A stretch of DNA of 11,114 nt, from NCBI GenBank assembly GCA_024640835.1, contig JAHEEH010000025.1:1-11114 (forward strand), written 5' to 3'. The DNA is from Bacteroidota bacterium. Its GTDB lineage: Bacteria; Bacteroidota; Rhodothermia; Rhodothermales; UBA10348. The position numbers and the translations under genes were made by a program. Positions 1 to 8,300 of this stretch are shown here, in pieces. The notes under the pieces are model-generated. The model was given only the letters and a program-made list of their open reading frames with translations, was not told where the DNA came from and made no database searches. The stretch's first letter is position 1; each line of letters starts with the position of its first letter.

Positions 1-513
1 CTCGAAGCTCGCCACCGAGAAGTAGACCCCCTGGTCGGTCTCGTAGGCATGCCCCTTTTCGATGAGCGACTCCACCGCGGCGATCTGTTCCCGCATGTGC
101 TCGGTGGCCCGCGGGCGGACGGACGGTTCCCGCAGGTTCAACGTGTGCCAGTCCCGGAGCAGTTCTTCCGTGTAGAATCGGGCCAGGTCCCAGACGTTGG
201 CGAAACGGGCGCCGTCCTTGGAGCGGAGCGCCCTTGCCATGCGATCCTCGCCTCCGGCGTCGGCCGCGTCGTCCTCCGTCAGATGCCCGACGTCGGTGAC
301 ATTCGTCACGTAGGTGGTCCGCCAGCCGATGGCCTGCGCGGTCCGGAGGATCAGGTCGGCCGTGAGGAACGAACGGAAATTGCCGATATGGGCGAACGAG
401 TAGACGGTCGGTCCGCACGAGTAGAACCGGAGATGTCCGGGTTCGGCGGGGATCACGGGCTCGACGGATCGTGCCAGCGTGTTGAAGAGTCGGAATTCCG
501 GGTCGAGGGGCAT
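1..513 (-). CDS. cysS: Cysteinyl-tRNA synthetase, N-terminal part (cut by window edge)
   Basis: This class I aminoacyl-tRNA synthetase charges tRNA-Cys with cysteine in the cytoplasm. The first 171 residues are present and the rest runs off the left edge. The protein begins MPLDPEFRLFNTLAR, typical for the family. It then shows the CGPTVY motif, whose Cys33 is the expected zinc ligand that selects cysteine, directly followed by AHIGN (41-45), the family's form of the HIGH ATP-binding motif. Next comes NVTDVGHLTEDD (71-82), the variant found in many CysRS proteins in place of NxTDxDDK. The KMSKS loop and anticodon-binding domain lie outside the window. I chose ATG 513 because the family usually starts just before the 'LYNT/LFNT' stretch. 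An in-frame ATG at 582 would add 23 residues of unfamiliar sequence. Neither start has a strong ribosome binding site. The identification is secure and the start is less so. Confidence 0.95.
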   Translation of the reverse strand, partial: MPLDPEFRLFNTLARSVEPVIPAEPGHLRFYSCGPTVYSFAHIGNFRSFLTADLILRTAQAIGWRTTYVTNVTDVGHLTEDDAADAGGEDRMARALRSKDGARFANVWDLARFYTEELLRDWHTLNLREPSVRPRATEHMREQIAAVESLIEKGHAYETDQGVYFSVASFE

Positions 514-749
514 GGCGGGTCGTCCAGTGGCACGGGCACGAACGCCGATGCCGGGGGCGGGTTCGACGCATCCGGTGCTCATGTGCAGGTCCCGTGAATG
601 CGGGGCGGTCGGCCGGTCACCGAATTGTCACGTTTCTATTCCATTTGCCCGGCCGCCCCCCGAACGCGAAACGGAGCCTCCCGGGACGGCGTACCGGCCC
701 TTGAATTCACCCAAAACCGTCCTCGGACGCCGTCCGGCCGGATCCCATC
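514..749. other. Divergent intergenic region between cysS and the exporter operon
   Basis: This 236-bp gap must hold the promoters for both divergent transcripts. I looked for -35/-10 pairs on both strands. There is TTGTCA at 625-630 and TTGAAT at 701-706 on the plus strand, but neither has a believable -10 element about 17 bases downstream. No RNA gene or clear operator palindrome is visible. If cysS starts at 582 rather than 513, the gap shrinks by 69 bp. Confidence 0.4.
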
Positions 750-2042
750 ATGAAGAAGTTCATCGCATTGGCCGTAGTGCTCGTCGTGACCGGCGCTACC
801 GTGTGGCAGCTCACCCGCGGTGACGGACAGCCGAGCACCAGCTACCGATACGTGGAGATCGAGCGGGGCGACCTGGAGGCCGTCGTCACCTCCACGGGAA
901 AGCTCGAGGCCGTGACCAACGTCCAGGTCGGAACGCAGGTGTCCGGCATCGTGGAGAAGCTGTACGTGGATTTCAACGACAACGTGCACCGCGGACAGCT
1001 CCTTGCCCGCATCGATACGACGCTCCTCGCCTCCGCAGTCCGCGACGCCCGCACCAACCTGGAGCGGAACGTGGCCCAGCGGGACTACATGAAGACGGAG
1101 CTCGACCGGATCGAGGGCCTTCACGAACGCGGCTACTCGACGGACGTCGAACTGAACAAGGCGCGGTACGATCACCGGATCGCGGTGGCGTCGGTCAGCA
1201 CGTCCGAGGTCAGCCTGGAGCGCGCAGAGCGGAACCTGTCGTACGCGCGCATCTACTCGCCGATCGACGGCGTGGTGGTCGAGCGGAACGTGGACGAGGG
1301 ACAGACGGTCGCCGCCAGCATGAACACGCCCCAGTTGTACCTCATCGCGAATGATCTCAGCGTGATGCAGATCCTCGCGTCCGTCGACGAGAGCGACATC
1401 GGACGGATCAAGGAGGGGCAGGAAGTGCGGTTCAGCGTCCAGGCCTACGACGACGAGTCGTTCGTGGGCAATGTCCGGCAGGTCCGCCTGCAGTCGGCGA
1501 CCCAGGACAACGTCGTCACCTACACGGTCGTCGTCGACGTCGACAATTCGGACGGCCGCCTGCTGCCGGGCATGACGGCCTCGGTCGAGTTCCTGACCGA
1601 CAAGGTCTTGGACGTCTTCAAGGTGCCCAATGCCGCGATCCGCTTTCGCCCGACCGACGAGATGATGGAGTCGTTCCGGACGCGCATGGCCGCGATGCGG
1701 GAGGGACGGGACCAGGGCGGGCGTGATTCGACCCGGGCCCGTCCCGAGGGGCAGGGCGGCGGCACGGCCGGAGGGTTCGGTGGCGCCATGGCCGGGGGGC
1801 AGGGCGGTTTCGGTGGCGAAACCGATCGGGCCATGCTCTGGTACGTGGACGGCGAGGGTCAACTGGCGGTCCGCATGGTCCGCACCGGGCTCTCCGACGG
1901 CACCCAGACCGAGATCAGGGGACGCGATCTCGAGGTCGGAATGCGGATCATCGCCGGAGTGACGCTGACCGAGGACAGCGGCTCGTCCAATCCATTCGAA
2001 CAGAACAACCAGGGCCGCGGCTTCCGTCCTGGTGGATTCTAG
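750..2042 (+). CDS. macA: MacA-like periplasmic adaptor subunit of a tripartite exporter (HlyD/RND adaptor family)
   Basis: This protein should link an inner-membrane ABC pump to an outer-membrane channel across the periplasm. It is 430 residues long. Residues 4-22 form an N-terminal membrane anchor or uncleaved signal. A split lipoyl-like (barrel-sandwich) domain covers roughly 47-90 and 167-200, including [17 protein letters not shown] and the returning [19 protein letters not shown]. Between them, about 92-165 form a helical hairpin rich in charged residues. A beta-barrel domain follows at about 205-285 ([22 protein letters not shown]), then a membrane-proximal domain. Residues 333-357 are a glycine-rich insert ([16 protein letters not shown]), and the C-terminus is also Gly/Asn-rich. 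Such inserts are seen in some bacterial adaptors of this class. The start at ATG 750 has only a weak upstream GGAT. It is first in an operon with the ATPase and permease, which supports the MacA/YknX role. The substrate cannot be predicted. Confidence 0.9.
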   Translation: MKKFIALAVVLVVTGATVWQLTRGDGQPSTSYRYVEIERGDLEAVVTSTGKLEAVTNVQVGTQVSGIVEKLYVDFNDNVHRGQLLARIDTTLLASAVRDARTNLERNVAQRDYMKTELDRIEGLHERGYSTDVELNKARYDHRIAVASVSTSEVSLERAERNLSYARIYSPIDGVVVERNVDEGQTVAASMNTPQLYLIANDLSVMQILASVDESDIGRIKEGQEVRFSVQAYDDESFVGNVRQVRLQSATQDNVVTYTVVVDVDNSDGRLLPGMTASVEFLTDKVLDVFKVPNAAIRFRPTDEMMESFRTRMAAMREGRDQGGRDSTRARPEGQGGGTAGGFGGAMAGGQGGFGGETDRAMLWYVDGEGQLAVRMVRTGLSDGTQTEIRGRDLEVGMRIIAGVTLTEDSGSSNPFEQNNQGRGFRPGGF

Positions 2043-2055
2043 GACACGCCTCAGC

Positions 2056-2805
2056 ATGACCGACCGAGCCGTAATCGAGACGCACGACCTCCGAAAGGTC
2101 TACGTCATGGGCAGGAACGAAGTCCACGCGCTCCGCGGCGTGGACCTGAAGGTGCTCCAGGGCGAGATGATCGCGATCATGGGGGCGTCGGGATCGGGCA
2201 AGTCCACCCTCATGAACATCATCGGGTGCCTGGACTACCCGACCGCGGGCAACTACACCCTGGACGGCATCCGCGTGGACGCGATGTCCCGGAACGCCCT
2301 GGCCGACATCCGCAACCAGAAGATCGGGTTCGTCTTCCAGGGCTTCAATCTGCTGGCCCGGACGTCGGCGCTCGAGAACGTGGAGCTTCCGCTCCTGTAC
2401 GACCGGAGCGGGCGCAAGGTCAACGCCCGCAAGGCGGCCCGGTCCGCGCTCGAACGCGTCGGACTGGGAGACCGGATGGACCACGTCCCGAGCGAGCTCT
2501 CCGGAGGGCAGCAGCAGCGCGTGGCGATCGCGAGAGCGCTCGTGACCGACCCGGCCATCCTCCTGGCCGACGAGCCGACCGGAAACCTGGACAGCCATAC
2601 GTCCGTCGAGGTCATGGCCCTGTTCCAGGAGCTGAACGACCAGGGCATCACCGTCCTGCTCGTAACCCACGAGCACGACGTGGCCAGCTACGCCAAGAGA
2701 ATCGTCGAGCTCCGGGACGGTGAGATCATCCGCGATCTGAACCAGGCACAGGTCCGGGCGCTCGAGACCATGGCCGAGCGGGACCCGGACACCGTCATCG
2801 TATAG
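2056..2805 (+). CDS. MacB/LolD-type ABC transporter ATP-binding protein
   Basis: This cytoplasmic ATPase powers the exporter formed with the flanking adaptor and permease. At 249 residues it is a complete nucleotide-binding domain of the MacB/LolD/FtsE type. Visible motifs are Walker [10 protein letters not shown] (43-51), the Q-loop Gln95 in FVFQGFNLL, the signature LSGGQQQR (148-155), Walker B ILLADEP with catalytic Glu173, a D-loop after it (GNLD 176-179), and the switch histidine 205 in VTHEH. All catalytic residues are present. I chose ATG 2056, 13 bp after the adaptor stop, which gives the usual [16 protein letters not shown] beginning. A GTG at 2032 in the same frame would overlap the adaptor by 11 bp and add eight residues. 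An AGGA lies at 2041-2044, about 12 bases before the ATG. In E. coli MacB this domain is fused to the permease, but here it is separate, as in YknY. The family is certain and the substrate unknown. Confidence 0.95.
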   Translation: MTDRAVIETHDLRKVYVMGRNEVHALRGVDLKVLQGEMIAIMGASGSGKSTLMNIIGCLDYPTAGNYTLDGIRVDAMSRNALADIRNQKIGFVFQGFNLLARTSALENVELPLLYDRSGRKVNARKAARSALERVGLGDRMDHVPSELSGGQQQRVAIARALVTDPAILLADEPTGNLDSHTSVEVMALFQELNDQGITVLLVTHEHDVASYAKRIVELRDGEIIRDLNQAQVRALETMAERDPDTVIV

Positions 2806-2852
2806 GACTCCGAACGATCCAGTCCGCCCCCACGGACGCACCCCGGAACATC

Positions 2853-4070
2853 ATGAGAGCCTCCAATCTCGTCAAGGTCGCCGGCAAGAGCATCGTCAAG
2901 AACAAGATGCGGACGATGCTCACCATGCTCGGCATCATCATCGGGGTGGCCGCCGTCATCGCCCTGGTGGCGGTGGGCGACGGCGCACGCTCCCGGATCG
3001 AGCAGCAGATCCAGAACCTCGGCACGAACATGCTGGTCGTGGCCCCCGGGGTGAGCAGCTCGGGCGGAGTGAGCCGCGGCGCGGGGAGCTTCAACCGTCT
3101 GCGTCTCGAGGACTCCGAGAAGCTCCGCAACGAGTCCATGTTCGTCTCGGCGATATCACCGGTCGTCACGACGCACGGCCAGATCGTAGGCGGAAGCGGA
3201 AACTGGCGAGCCCAGGTGAACGGCGTCGATATCGACTATGTCACCATCCGCGACTGGCGGGTGGAGTCGGGTTCGTTCTTCACGGCGGCCGACGTGCGGC
3301 AGGGCAAGAAGGTGATCGTGCTCGGGAAGACCGTGGCGACCCAGCTCTTCGGGGAGTCGGATCCGGTGGGCCAGACGGTCCGCATCCGGAACGTTCCCGT
3401 CCAGGTCATCGGCGTGATGGCCCCGAAAGGCCAGACGGCCGAGGGGCGCGACCAGGACGATGTCATCCTGGCGCCCTATACCACCGTCGGCACGCGCCTG
3501 AGCCGATGGAACTTCGTCTCGCAGATCCTCGCGTCGACCTCATCGCCCAACGACATCCCGGCCGCGCAGGCCGAAATGGCCGGAATCCTCCGCGAGTCGC
3601 ACGATCTGGCGTCCTGGGAGGAAGACGACTTCGAGATCAAGAACCAGAGCGAGCTCACGGAAGCGGCCGCGGGTACCACCGAGGTCATGACGCTGCTTCT
3701 GGCGGCCATCGCGTCGATCTCCCTCCTCGTCGGCGGCATCGGGATCATGAACATCATGCTGGTCTCGGTGACCGAGCGCACGCGTGAGATCGGCATCCGC
3801 ATGGCGATCGGGGCCCGCGGCCGCGACGTCCTGACCCAGTTCCTGATCGAGTCGATCGTGATGTCCATCTTCGGCGGAGCGATAGGCGTCGGTCTCGGAT
3901 TCGCGGGATCCACGGTTCTCGGCAACGTCATGGGGTGGAGCACCCTGGTCAATGCCGAAACGGTCATGGTCGCCCTGGTCTTCTCGGCGGCCGTGGGCAT
4001 CTTCTTCGGGTTCTATCCGGCGAGAAAGGCCGCGAGGCTCAATCCGATCGAGGCGCTGAGATACGAGTGA
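2853..4070 (+). CDS. MacB/FtsX-type ABC transporter permease
   Basis: This inner-membrane subunit belongs to the same exporter. Its 405 residues have the four-helix MacB/FtsX layout. TM1 is at about 21-42 (TMLTMLGIIIGVAAVIALVA). A large periplasmic domain of the MacB_PCD type covers about 43-277 and includes LGTNMLVV. TM2 is at about 279-305, TM3 at about 328-355 and TM4 at about 370-390. The segment SVTERTREIGIRMAIGAR (305-322) is the hallmark cytoplasmic coupling region, and the protein ends in GFYPARKAARLNPIEALRYE, the usual MacB-like C-terminus. The start at ATG 2853 is 47 bp after the ATPase stop, with only a weak GGAA about 6-9 bases upstream. The protein would dimerise and, with two ATPases and the adaptor, move substrates such as peptides, lipids or macrolide-like compounds from the periplasmic side. 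The actual substrate is not evident. Confidence 0.94.
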   Translation: MRASNLVKVAGKSIVKNKMRTMLTMLGIIIGVAAVIALVAVGDGARSRIEQQIQNLGTNMLVVAPGVSSSGGVSRGAGSFNRLRLEDSEKLRNESMFVSAISPVVTTHGQIVGGSGNWRAQVNGVDIDYVTIRDWRVESGSFFTAADVRQGKKVIVLGKTVATQLFGESDPVGQTVRIRNVPVQVIGVMAPKGQTAEGRDQDDVILAPYTTVGTRLSRWNFVSQILASTSSPNDIPAAQAEMAGILRESHDLASWEEDDFEIKNQSELTEAAAGTTEVMTLLLAAIASISLLVGGIGIMNIMLVSVTERTREIGIRMAIGARGRDVLTQFLIESIVMSIFGGAIGVGLGFAGSTVLGNVMGWSTLVNAETVMVALVFSAAVGIFFGFYPARKAARLNPIEALRYE

Positions 4071-4167
4071 AGTCGGGGACATTGGGTCGCATGCTCCGGA
4101 GATGCCCCGGTGCCGCCCCGAGCCCTATCCGGACCTATTGCCCGGGTCATCTAGTCCGCTGCTTCCC

Positions 4168-4193
4168 AAAGTCCCCGACCCTCCGGGGCTTTC
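4168..4193 (+). terminator. Probable intrinsic terminator of the exporter operon
   Basis: AAAG (4168-4171), one bulged T, then CCCCG (4173-4177) pair with CGGGG (4184-4188) and the following CTTT (4189-4192), leaving a six-base loop ACCCTC. This gives nine base pairs with a short T-run (TTT, then C). It lies about 100 bp after the permease stop, which suits the end of the plus-strand operon. The T-run is short, so termination may be inefficient or the hairpin may be part of a larger structure. Confidence 0.45.
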
Positions 4194-4463
4194 TGCACGA
4201 CCGCTTGCCCCGGTTCATCCAGTCCGCTGCTCAGCAGTGGCTCCGAGGCCACTCCGCCTCGCTCCCGGGTCTCATGGCGCGCCGGCTGGTCCGCTTCCGG
4301 GCAGCACCTCCGGTCCGCTTCGGCGCCCTGCTTCGGGTCATCTGGTCCGCTGCTTCGCACTACCCTTGCTCTGCTGTGGACCCTGCTTGGCCGCCCCGCC
4401 CGGGGCCGCGGTGCGTGACTTCCCGACGTCGGACCGGAGCATACGGGTCGGGTGTGAAGCGGG

Positions 4464-4518
4464 CTGGATGACCCCGTGCACACGTGCTGCGGGGGTTCGG
4501 CCGTAGCGGGTCATCTGG
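4464..4518 (+). other. Potential long RNA stem formed by opposed repeat copies
   Basis: CTGGATGACCC (4464-4474) can pair with GGGTCATCTGG (4508-4518). Eight pairs are Watson-Crick (GATGACCC with GGGTCATC), followed by two G-U wobbles and a closing C-G. Inside it, CCCCG (4472-4476) and CGGGG (4490-4494) offer an alternative hairpin with an inner GCA-CACG-TGC. The two wobbles would become mismatches in a minus-strand transcript, which favours plus-strand RNA. No known RNA family is recognised. Confidence 0.35.
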
Positions 4519-4545
4519 AGCATTCACACGCGACCCGCGTGCCTG

Positions 4546-5046
4546 TCAGTACTGAACCTGTCCCACGACGTGTCTCAGCTCGGGCAGGATCAGCGATTCC
4601 ATGGCGAGGCGAACCGCCTTCGGGCTTCCGGGAAGAACGAAGACGACCGAGCGGTCGCGCACCCCGGCGAGGGCGCGGGAGAGCATGGCCGCCGTGCCGA
4701 CCTCCTTGAAGGACAGCATGCGGAAGAGCTCGCCGAAACCGGGAAGCGTACGGTCCAGAAGAGGTTCGATCACGTCGGGTGTACGGTCGCGGGGCGCCAG
4801 ACCGGTGCCCCCCGTGATGATCACGGCATCCGAGTCGAGGCGACCGGCCGCGAAGGCCAGCTTGATGGCGTCGGTGTGCTCGATGACGAGCTGGCGCGAT
4901 ACGACCTCGTGGCCGGCGGAGGTCAGAAGCTCGGCGATCAGGTCGCCGGACGCGTCGTCGTCCAGCGTGCGCGTGTCACTGCACGTGATGACGGCGCAGC
5001 GCACGCGGACGGCCGAAGAGTGCTCCTTGTGTCCGTCTACGCTCAT
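4546..5046 (-). CDS. moaB: MoaB/MogA-family molybdenum cofactor biosynthesis protein
   Basis: Proteins of this family bind molybdopterin, and MogA-type members adenylate it before metal insertion in the cytoplasm. The protein is 166 residues, the normal length. It has the opening strand and TCSDTRTLDDDASG (21-34), the phosphate-binding IITGGTG (76-82), LAPRDRTPDV (83-92) with the conserved Asp, GFGELFRMLSF (103-113), and LPGSPKAV (138-145). All signature regions of the MoCF-binding fold are intact. ATG 5046 overlaps the yidD stop by four bases (ATGA), pointing to translational coupling. Starting further upstream would add 33 unfamiliar residues encoded within yidD. It is the last gene of the dnaE-yidD-moaB operon. 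No other molybdenum cofactor gene is in the window, so whether it acts as MoaB or MogA is open. Confidence 0.92.
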   Translation of the reverse strand: MSVDGHKEHSSAVRVRCAVITCSDTRTLDDDASGDLIAELLTSAGHEVVSRQLVIEHTDAIKLAFAAGRLDSDAVIITGGTGLAPRDRTPDVIEPLLDRTLPGFGELFRMLSFKEVGTAAMLSRALAGVRDRSVVFVLPGSPKAVRLAMESLILPELRHVVGQVQY

Positions 5047-5336
5047 GGCGGAGGTCCCGGGGCGGGCGGGTCTTCCGGCAGTGTACGATCGCGCTCGGAA
5101 TACCACACGGGAGGGTCGTGTCCGTGTCCGCCCCAGGGATTGCATCGCAGCACGCGGTGGACGGCGAGGATCGTGCCCTTCACGGCTCCGTACCGTTGCA
5201 GGGCCTGTATCGCGTAGTTGGAGCAGGTGGGCGTGTAGCGGCAGCCGCCGCCTACGTGGGGAGACAGGATCAACTGGTATCCACGGACCAGCAGGATGAG
5301 AATCAGGCGGGGAAGATGGGCAACGCGGTGGAGCAT
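5043..5336 (-). CDS. yidD: Membrane protein insertion efficiency factor YidD
   Basis: YidD is a small, membrane-associated protein that helps the YidC insertase place proteins in the inner membrane. The 97-residue sequence carries an N-terminal amphipathic/hydrophobic helix (LILILLVRGYQLILSP, 11-26), then GGGCRYTPTCSNYAIQALQ (29-47) with Cys32 and Cys38, and RVLRCNPWGGHGHDP (61-75) with Cys65. These match the family core, including its three conserved cysteines. The tail is proline-rich and variable. ATG 5336 lies five bases after the dnaE stop codon, and its own stop overlaps the moaB start. There is no strong ribosome binding site, so translation probably depends on the upstream gene. YidD is more often found beside rpmH, rnpA and yidC, so the dnaE neighbourhood is less usual. 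Confidence 0.95.
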   Translation of the reverse strand: MLHRVAHLPRLILILLVRGYQLILSPHVGGGCRYTPTCSNYAIQALQRYGAVKGTILAVHRVLRCNPWGGHGHDPPVWYSERDRTLPEDPPAPGPPP

Positions 5337-5341
5337 CGCTC

Positions 5342-8300
5342 TCAGGTCCGTTCGCCCTCGACCTGGATCCGGTGGCGGCCGACCAGGCGGGCCAGCCCGA
5401 GCATCAGTTCGGCGTCGGCCTCGACGGCCATCGTACGGCTCAGAATGCGCTGGCGTCCATCACCGGGAAGGGAGACCTCGAAGTACAGACGGACCGGCCC
5501 CCGGTGCTTCTCGCACAGGTCATGGATCCCGGTCACCGTTTCCTCGGCGAGAAGGGCGGGATCCAGGTCGAGAACGAGCGACTTCACCATCTGCTCGCGC
5601 ACCTTCCACATGGGCGTGATCTCGTCGGCGATGATCTTGGGGCCTCCACCTCGGACTTCCAGCCCGCCGCGCACCAGGACGACCTCGTCGGGCTCCAGGT
5701 AGCGCTGTGCGCGGTCATAGACCGACGAGAAGCACAGTACTTCCGCCTGCCCCGTGAAGTCCTCTATCGCCAGGAAGGCCATGGGCTTGCCTGCCTTCGA
5801 GCGGCGATGCTGGACGTCCGTGATGATGCCACAGACCGTCTGGACGGGCCGCGAATTGTAGCCGCGGTCATCCTCTACGGGTTCGTGGGAATCGACGATG
5901 GATTCGATTTCGGCGATGTGTGTCGAGGCGAAGGCTCGCATCTCGGGCGTATACGCCTCCAGAGGGTGTCCTGAAACATAGAAGCCCACCACCTCGCGCT
6001 CTTCCTTCAGCGCTCGCGCCCGCGGCCAGGCTTCAACCACGGGAAGCTGGGGGGCGAGAACGGCCGCGCCGTCACCGCCGGCCCCTCCGAAGAGCGAATT
6101 CTGCCCTGCGGCCCGATCGGCCTGGATGCGGATGCCGTACTGCACGGCCGCGTCGAGCGCCTCGATCTGCTGTGCCCTGTGGCCTTCCAGCTCGGAAAGC
6201 GCGCCGGCCCGAACGAGGGACTCGTACACCTTGCGGTTCACGGCCCGGGCGTCGACGACGGCAGTGAGGTCGAAGAGCGTCTGGAAGGGGCCATGGCTGG
6301 CGCGGGCCTCGATGATGCTCTCTATCGCTCCGAGGCCCACCCCCTTGATGGCGCCCAGGCCGAAGCGGATGCGGCCGTCCTCCGTGCTGAAGGCAGCATC
6401 GCTCCGGTTGATGCTGGGCGTGAGCACCTCCACGCCCAGGTGGCGGGCATCCTCCAGGACCACGGCGAGCTTCTTGGTGTCGCCCATTTCGTTGGTCATG
6501 GCGGCCGCGAGGAATTCCGACGCGTAGTTGGCCTTGAGCCAGGCCGTCTGGTAGGCGACGATGGAGTAGGCGGCCGCGTGCGACTTGTTGAAGCCGTAGC
6601 CCGCGAACTTGGCCATCATGTCGAAGACCTCGGTCGCGGTCTGCTCCTCGACGCCGCGTTCCATGGCCCCCTTGAGGAAGACCTCGCGCTGCCGGTCCAT
6701 CTCCGAGACCTTCTTCTTGCCCATGGCCCGGCGCAGCAGGTCCGCGCCGCCGAGCGTGTATCCTCCCATCACCTGGGCCATCTGCATCACCTGCTCCTGG
6801 TAGACCGGGATGCCGTAGGTGGGCTCCAGGATCGGCTCGAGCATCGGGTGCGGGAAATCGACCTTCTCGTCCCCGTGCTTGCGGGCGACGTAGTTCGGAA
6901 TGAGGTCCATCGCCCCCGGTCGGTACAGGGCGTTCATCGCGATCAGGTCGTCGATCGACGTCGGACGGAGCTTGCGCATCCATTCCCGCATGCCCGACGA
7001 CTCGAACTGGAAGATGGCCACCGTGTCGCCGCGCTGGAACAGCTCGAACGTCCGGAGATCGTCGAGCGGAATCTGGTCTAGGTCGACGCGAACTCCGTGA
7101 TTCTCCTCGATGAGCCGCAGGGTGTCATCGAGGACCGTCAGGGTCTTCAGGCCCAGAAAGTCCATCTTCAGCAGGCCGAATTCCTCGACCCACTTGCCGT
7201 CATACTGCGTGGTCACGACCGTGTCCTGCTCGCCCTTGCCCTTCGTGACCGCGACAGGCACATAATCGCGGACCGGACCCGGTGCGATGATCACGCCCGC
7301 TGCATGAACGCCGGTGTGGCGGGCCGACCCCTCGAGCACCCGGGCGTAATGCATCAGGTTGCGGATCTGCTCGTTGGGGTCCTTGATCAGCGCCCGGAAC
7401 TCGGGCACCTCCTCGATGGCCTTGTCGAGCGACACCTTGACGCCCTCCGGGACCATCTTGGCGATCCGGTCGGCGTCGGCGAGCGGAATCCCGAGCACGC
7501 GGGCGACGTCGCGGAGCGCCGAACGCGCTCCCATGGTCCCGAAGGTGATGATCTGGCAGACGTTCTCGCGCCCGTACTTCTGGACCACGTAGTCGATGAC
7601 GCGGCCGCGCCCCCGATCGTCGAAGTCGATGTCGATGTCGGGCATCGACACGCGCTCGGGATTGAGGAAGCGCTCGAAGAGGAGGTCGTACCGCAGCGGG
7701 TCGATGTCGGTGATCCCGAGGCTGTAGGCGACCAGGCTCCCCGCGGCCGAGCCGCGACCGGGTCCCACTCGGACACCGAGATTCCGCGCCGCGGTCGTGA
7801 AATCCTGCACGATCAGGAAGTAGCCGGCGTACCCCATGTCGCGGATCACGCCGAGCTCGTAGTCTATGCGTCCGGTGACGTCGACCGTCAGCTCGCCATA
7901 GCGGGCGCGCGCGCCGTCGAGGGTCAGGTGGCGCAGATAGCCCTCGGCGTCCCCCGAGAATTCGGAGGGCAGCGGGAAGTGGGGCATCAGGAGGCGCCCG
8001 GTGGGGAGTTCGAACGTACAGCGATCGGCGATCTCGACGCTCGTGGCGAGGGCTTCCGCGCGCTGGGACGGTTCCAGGAGGCCGAGCGCGGTCTCCATCT
8101 CCCCGGCCGATTTCAGATAGAACTGGTCGTTCTCGAAGCGCATCCGGCCGGGATCGTACAGGTCCCTTCCCGTCTGCAGGCACAGAAGGACGTCCTGCGC
8201 CGCATGATCCTCGCGTTCCACGTAGTGGACGTCGTTGGTGGCGACGAGCTTCACGCCGTATTCCGTGGCCCATCGCAGGAGCACGGCGTTCACCCTGCGC

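Larger units (their letters stand above)
4143..4518 (+). repeat. Family of imperfect direct repeats (CGGGTCATCT + RGTCCGCTGC)
   Basis: A unit of about 23 bp recurs in this intergenic stretch. Copy A is at 4143-4165, B at 4211-4233, D at 4334-4356, and a half copy E (CGGGTCATCTGG) at 4507-4518. By eye A and D agree at 22 of 23 positions, A and B at 19 of 23, and E matches D over its 12 bases. A disrupted copy may lie at 4266-4299, where the two halves are separated by extra bases including GGCGCGCCGG. The half-motif RGTCCGCT occurs five times, starting at 4153, 4221, 4288, 4312 and 4344. A partial inverted copy (CTGGATGACCCCG) is at 4464-4476. Spacings are irregular (68, 123 and 173 bp), so this is not a CRISPR array. 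It may be a degenerate dispersed intergenic repeat or part of a structured RNA. Confidence 0.65.
4071..4545. other. Gene-free region between convergent operons
   Basis: The 475 bp between the permease stop and the moaB stop contain no credible gene. Open frames exist on both strands, but their translations are Pro/Arg/Ser-rich, lack recognisable motifs and have no ribosome binding sites. The region holds a probable terminator, a repeat family and a long potential stem, listed separately. It also contains a perfect small hairpin AGTGGC-TCCGAG-GCCACT (4236-4253) and CACGC-GACCC-GCGTG (4527-4541). The latter lies just after the moaB stop and could weakly end that minus-strand transcript, though it has no T-run. 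GTCGGGGAC at 4072-4080 is the exact reverse complement of GTCCCCGAC at 4171-4179. Confidence 0.6.

Noticed and set aside
625..653. A promoter with TTGTCA as its -35 upstream of the macA-like gene
   Set aside because: The bases 17 positions downstream are CCCGGC, with no resemblance to a -10 element.
636..2057. A 473-codon minus-strand open frame opposite the macA-like gene
   Set aside because: It mirrors the adaptor gene, has no recognisable domain and runs through the divergent promoter region. It is a GC-driven shadow.
4206..4256. A possible tRNA, suggested by GGTTCATCC resembling a T-arm
   Set aside because: The flanking bases do not form a T-stem, acceptor stem or anticodon arm of normal size.
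4102..4506. A 134-codon plus-strand open frame in the intergenic region
   Set aside because: The product is a Pro/Ser/Arg/Leu-rich sequence with no motif, no ribosome binding site, and its repeated segments (HPVRC, HLVRC) merely reflect the DNA repeats.
4143..4518. A CRISPR array
   Set aside because: The repeats are imperfect, spacings differ widely (68, 123 and 173 bp), one copy is inverted, and no cas gene is near.
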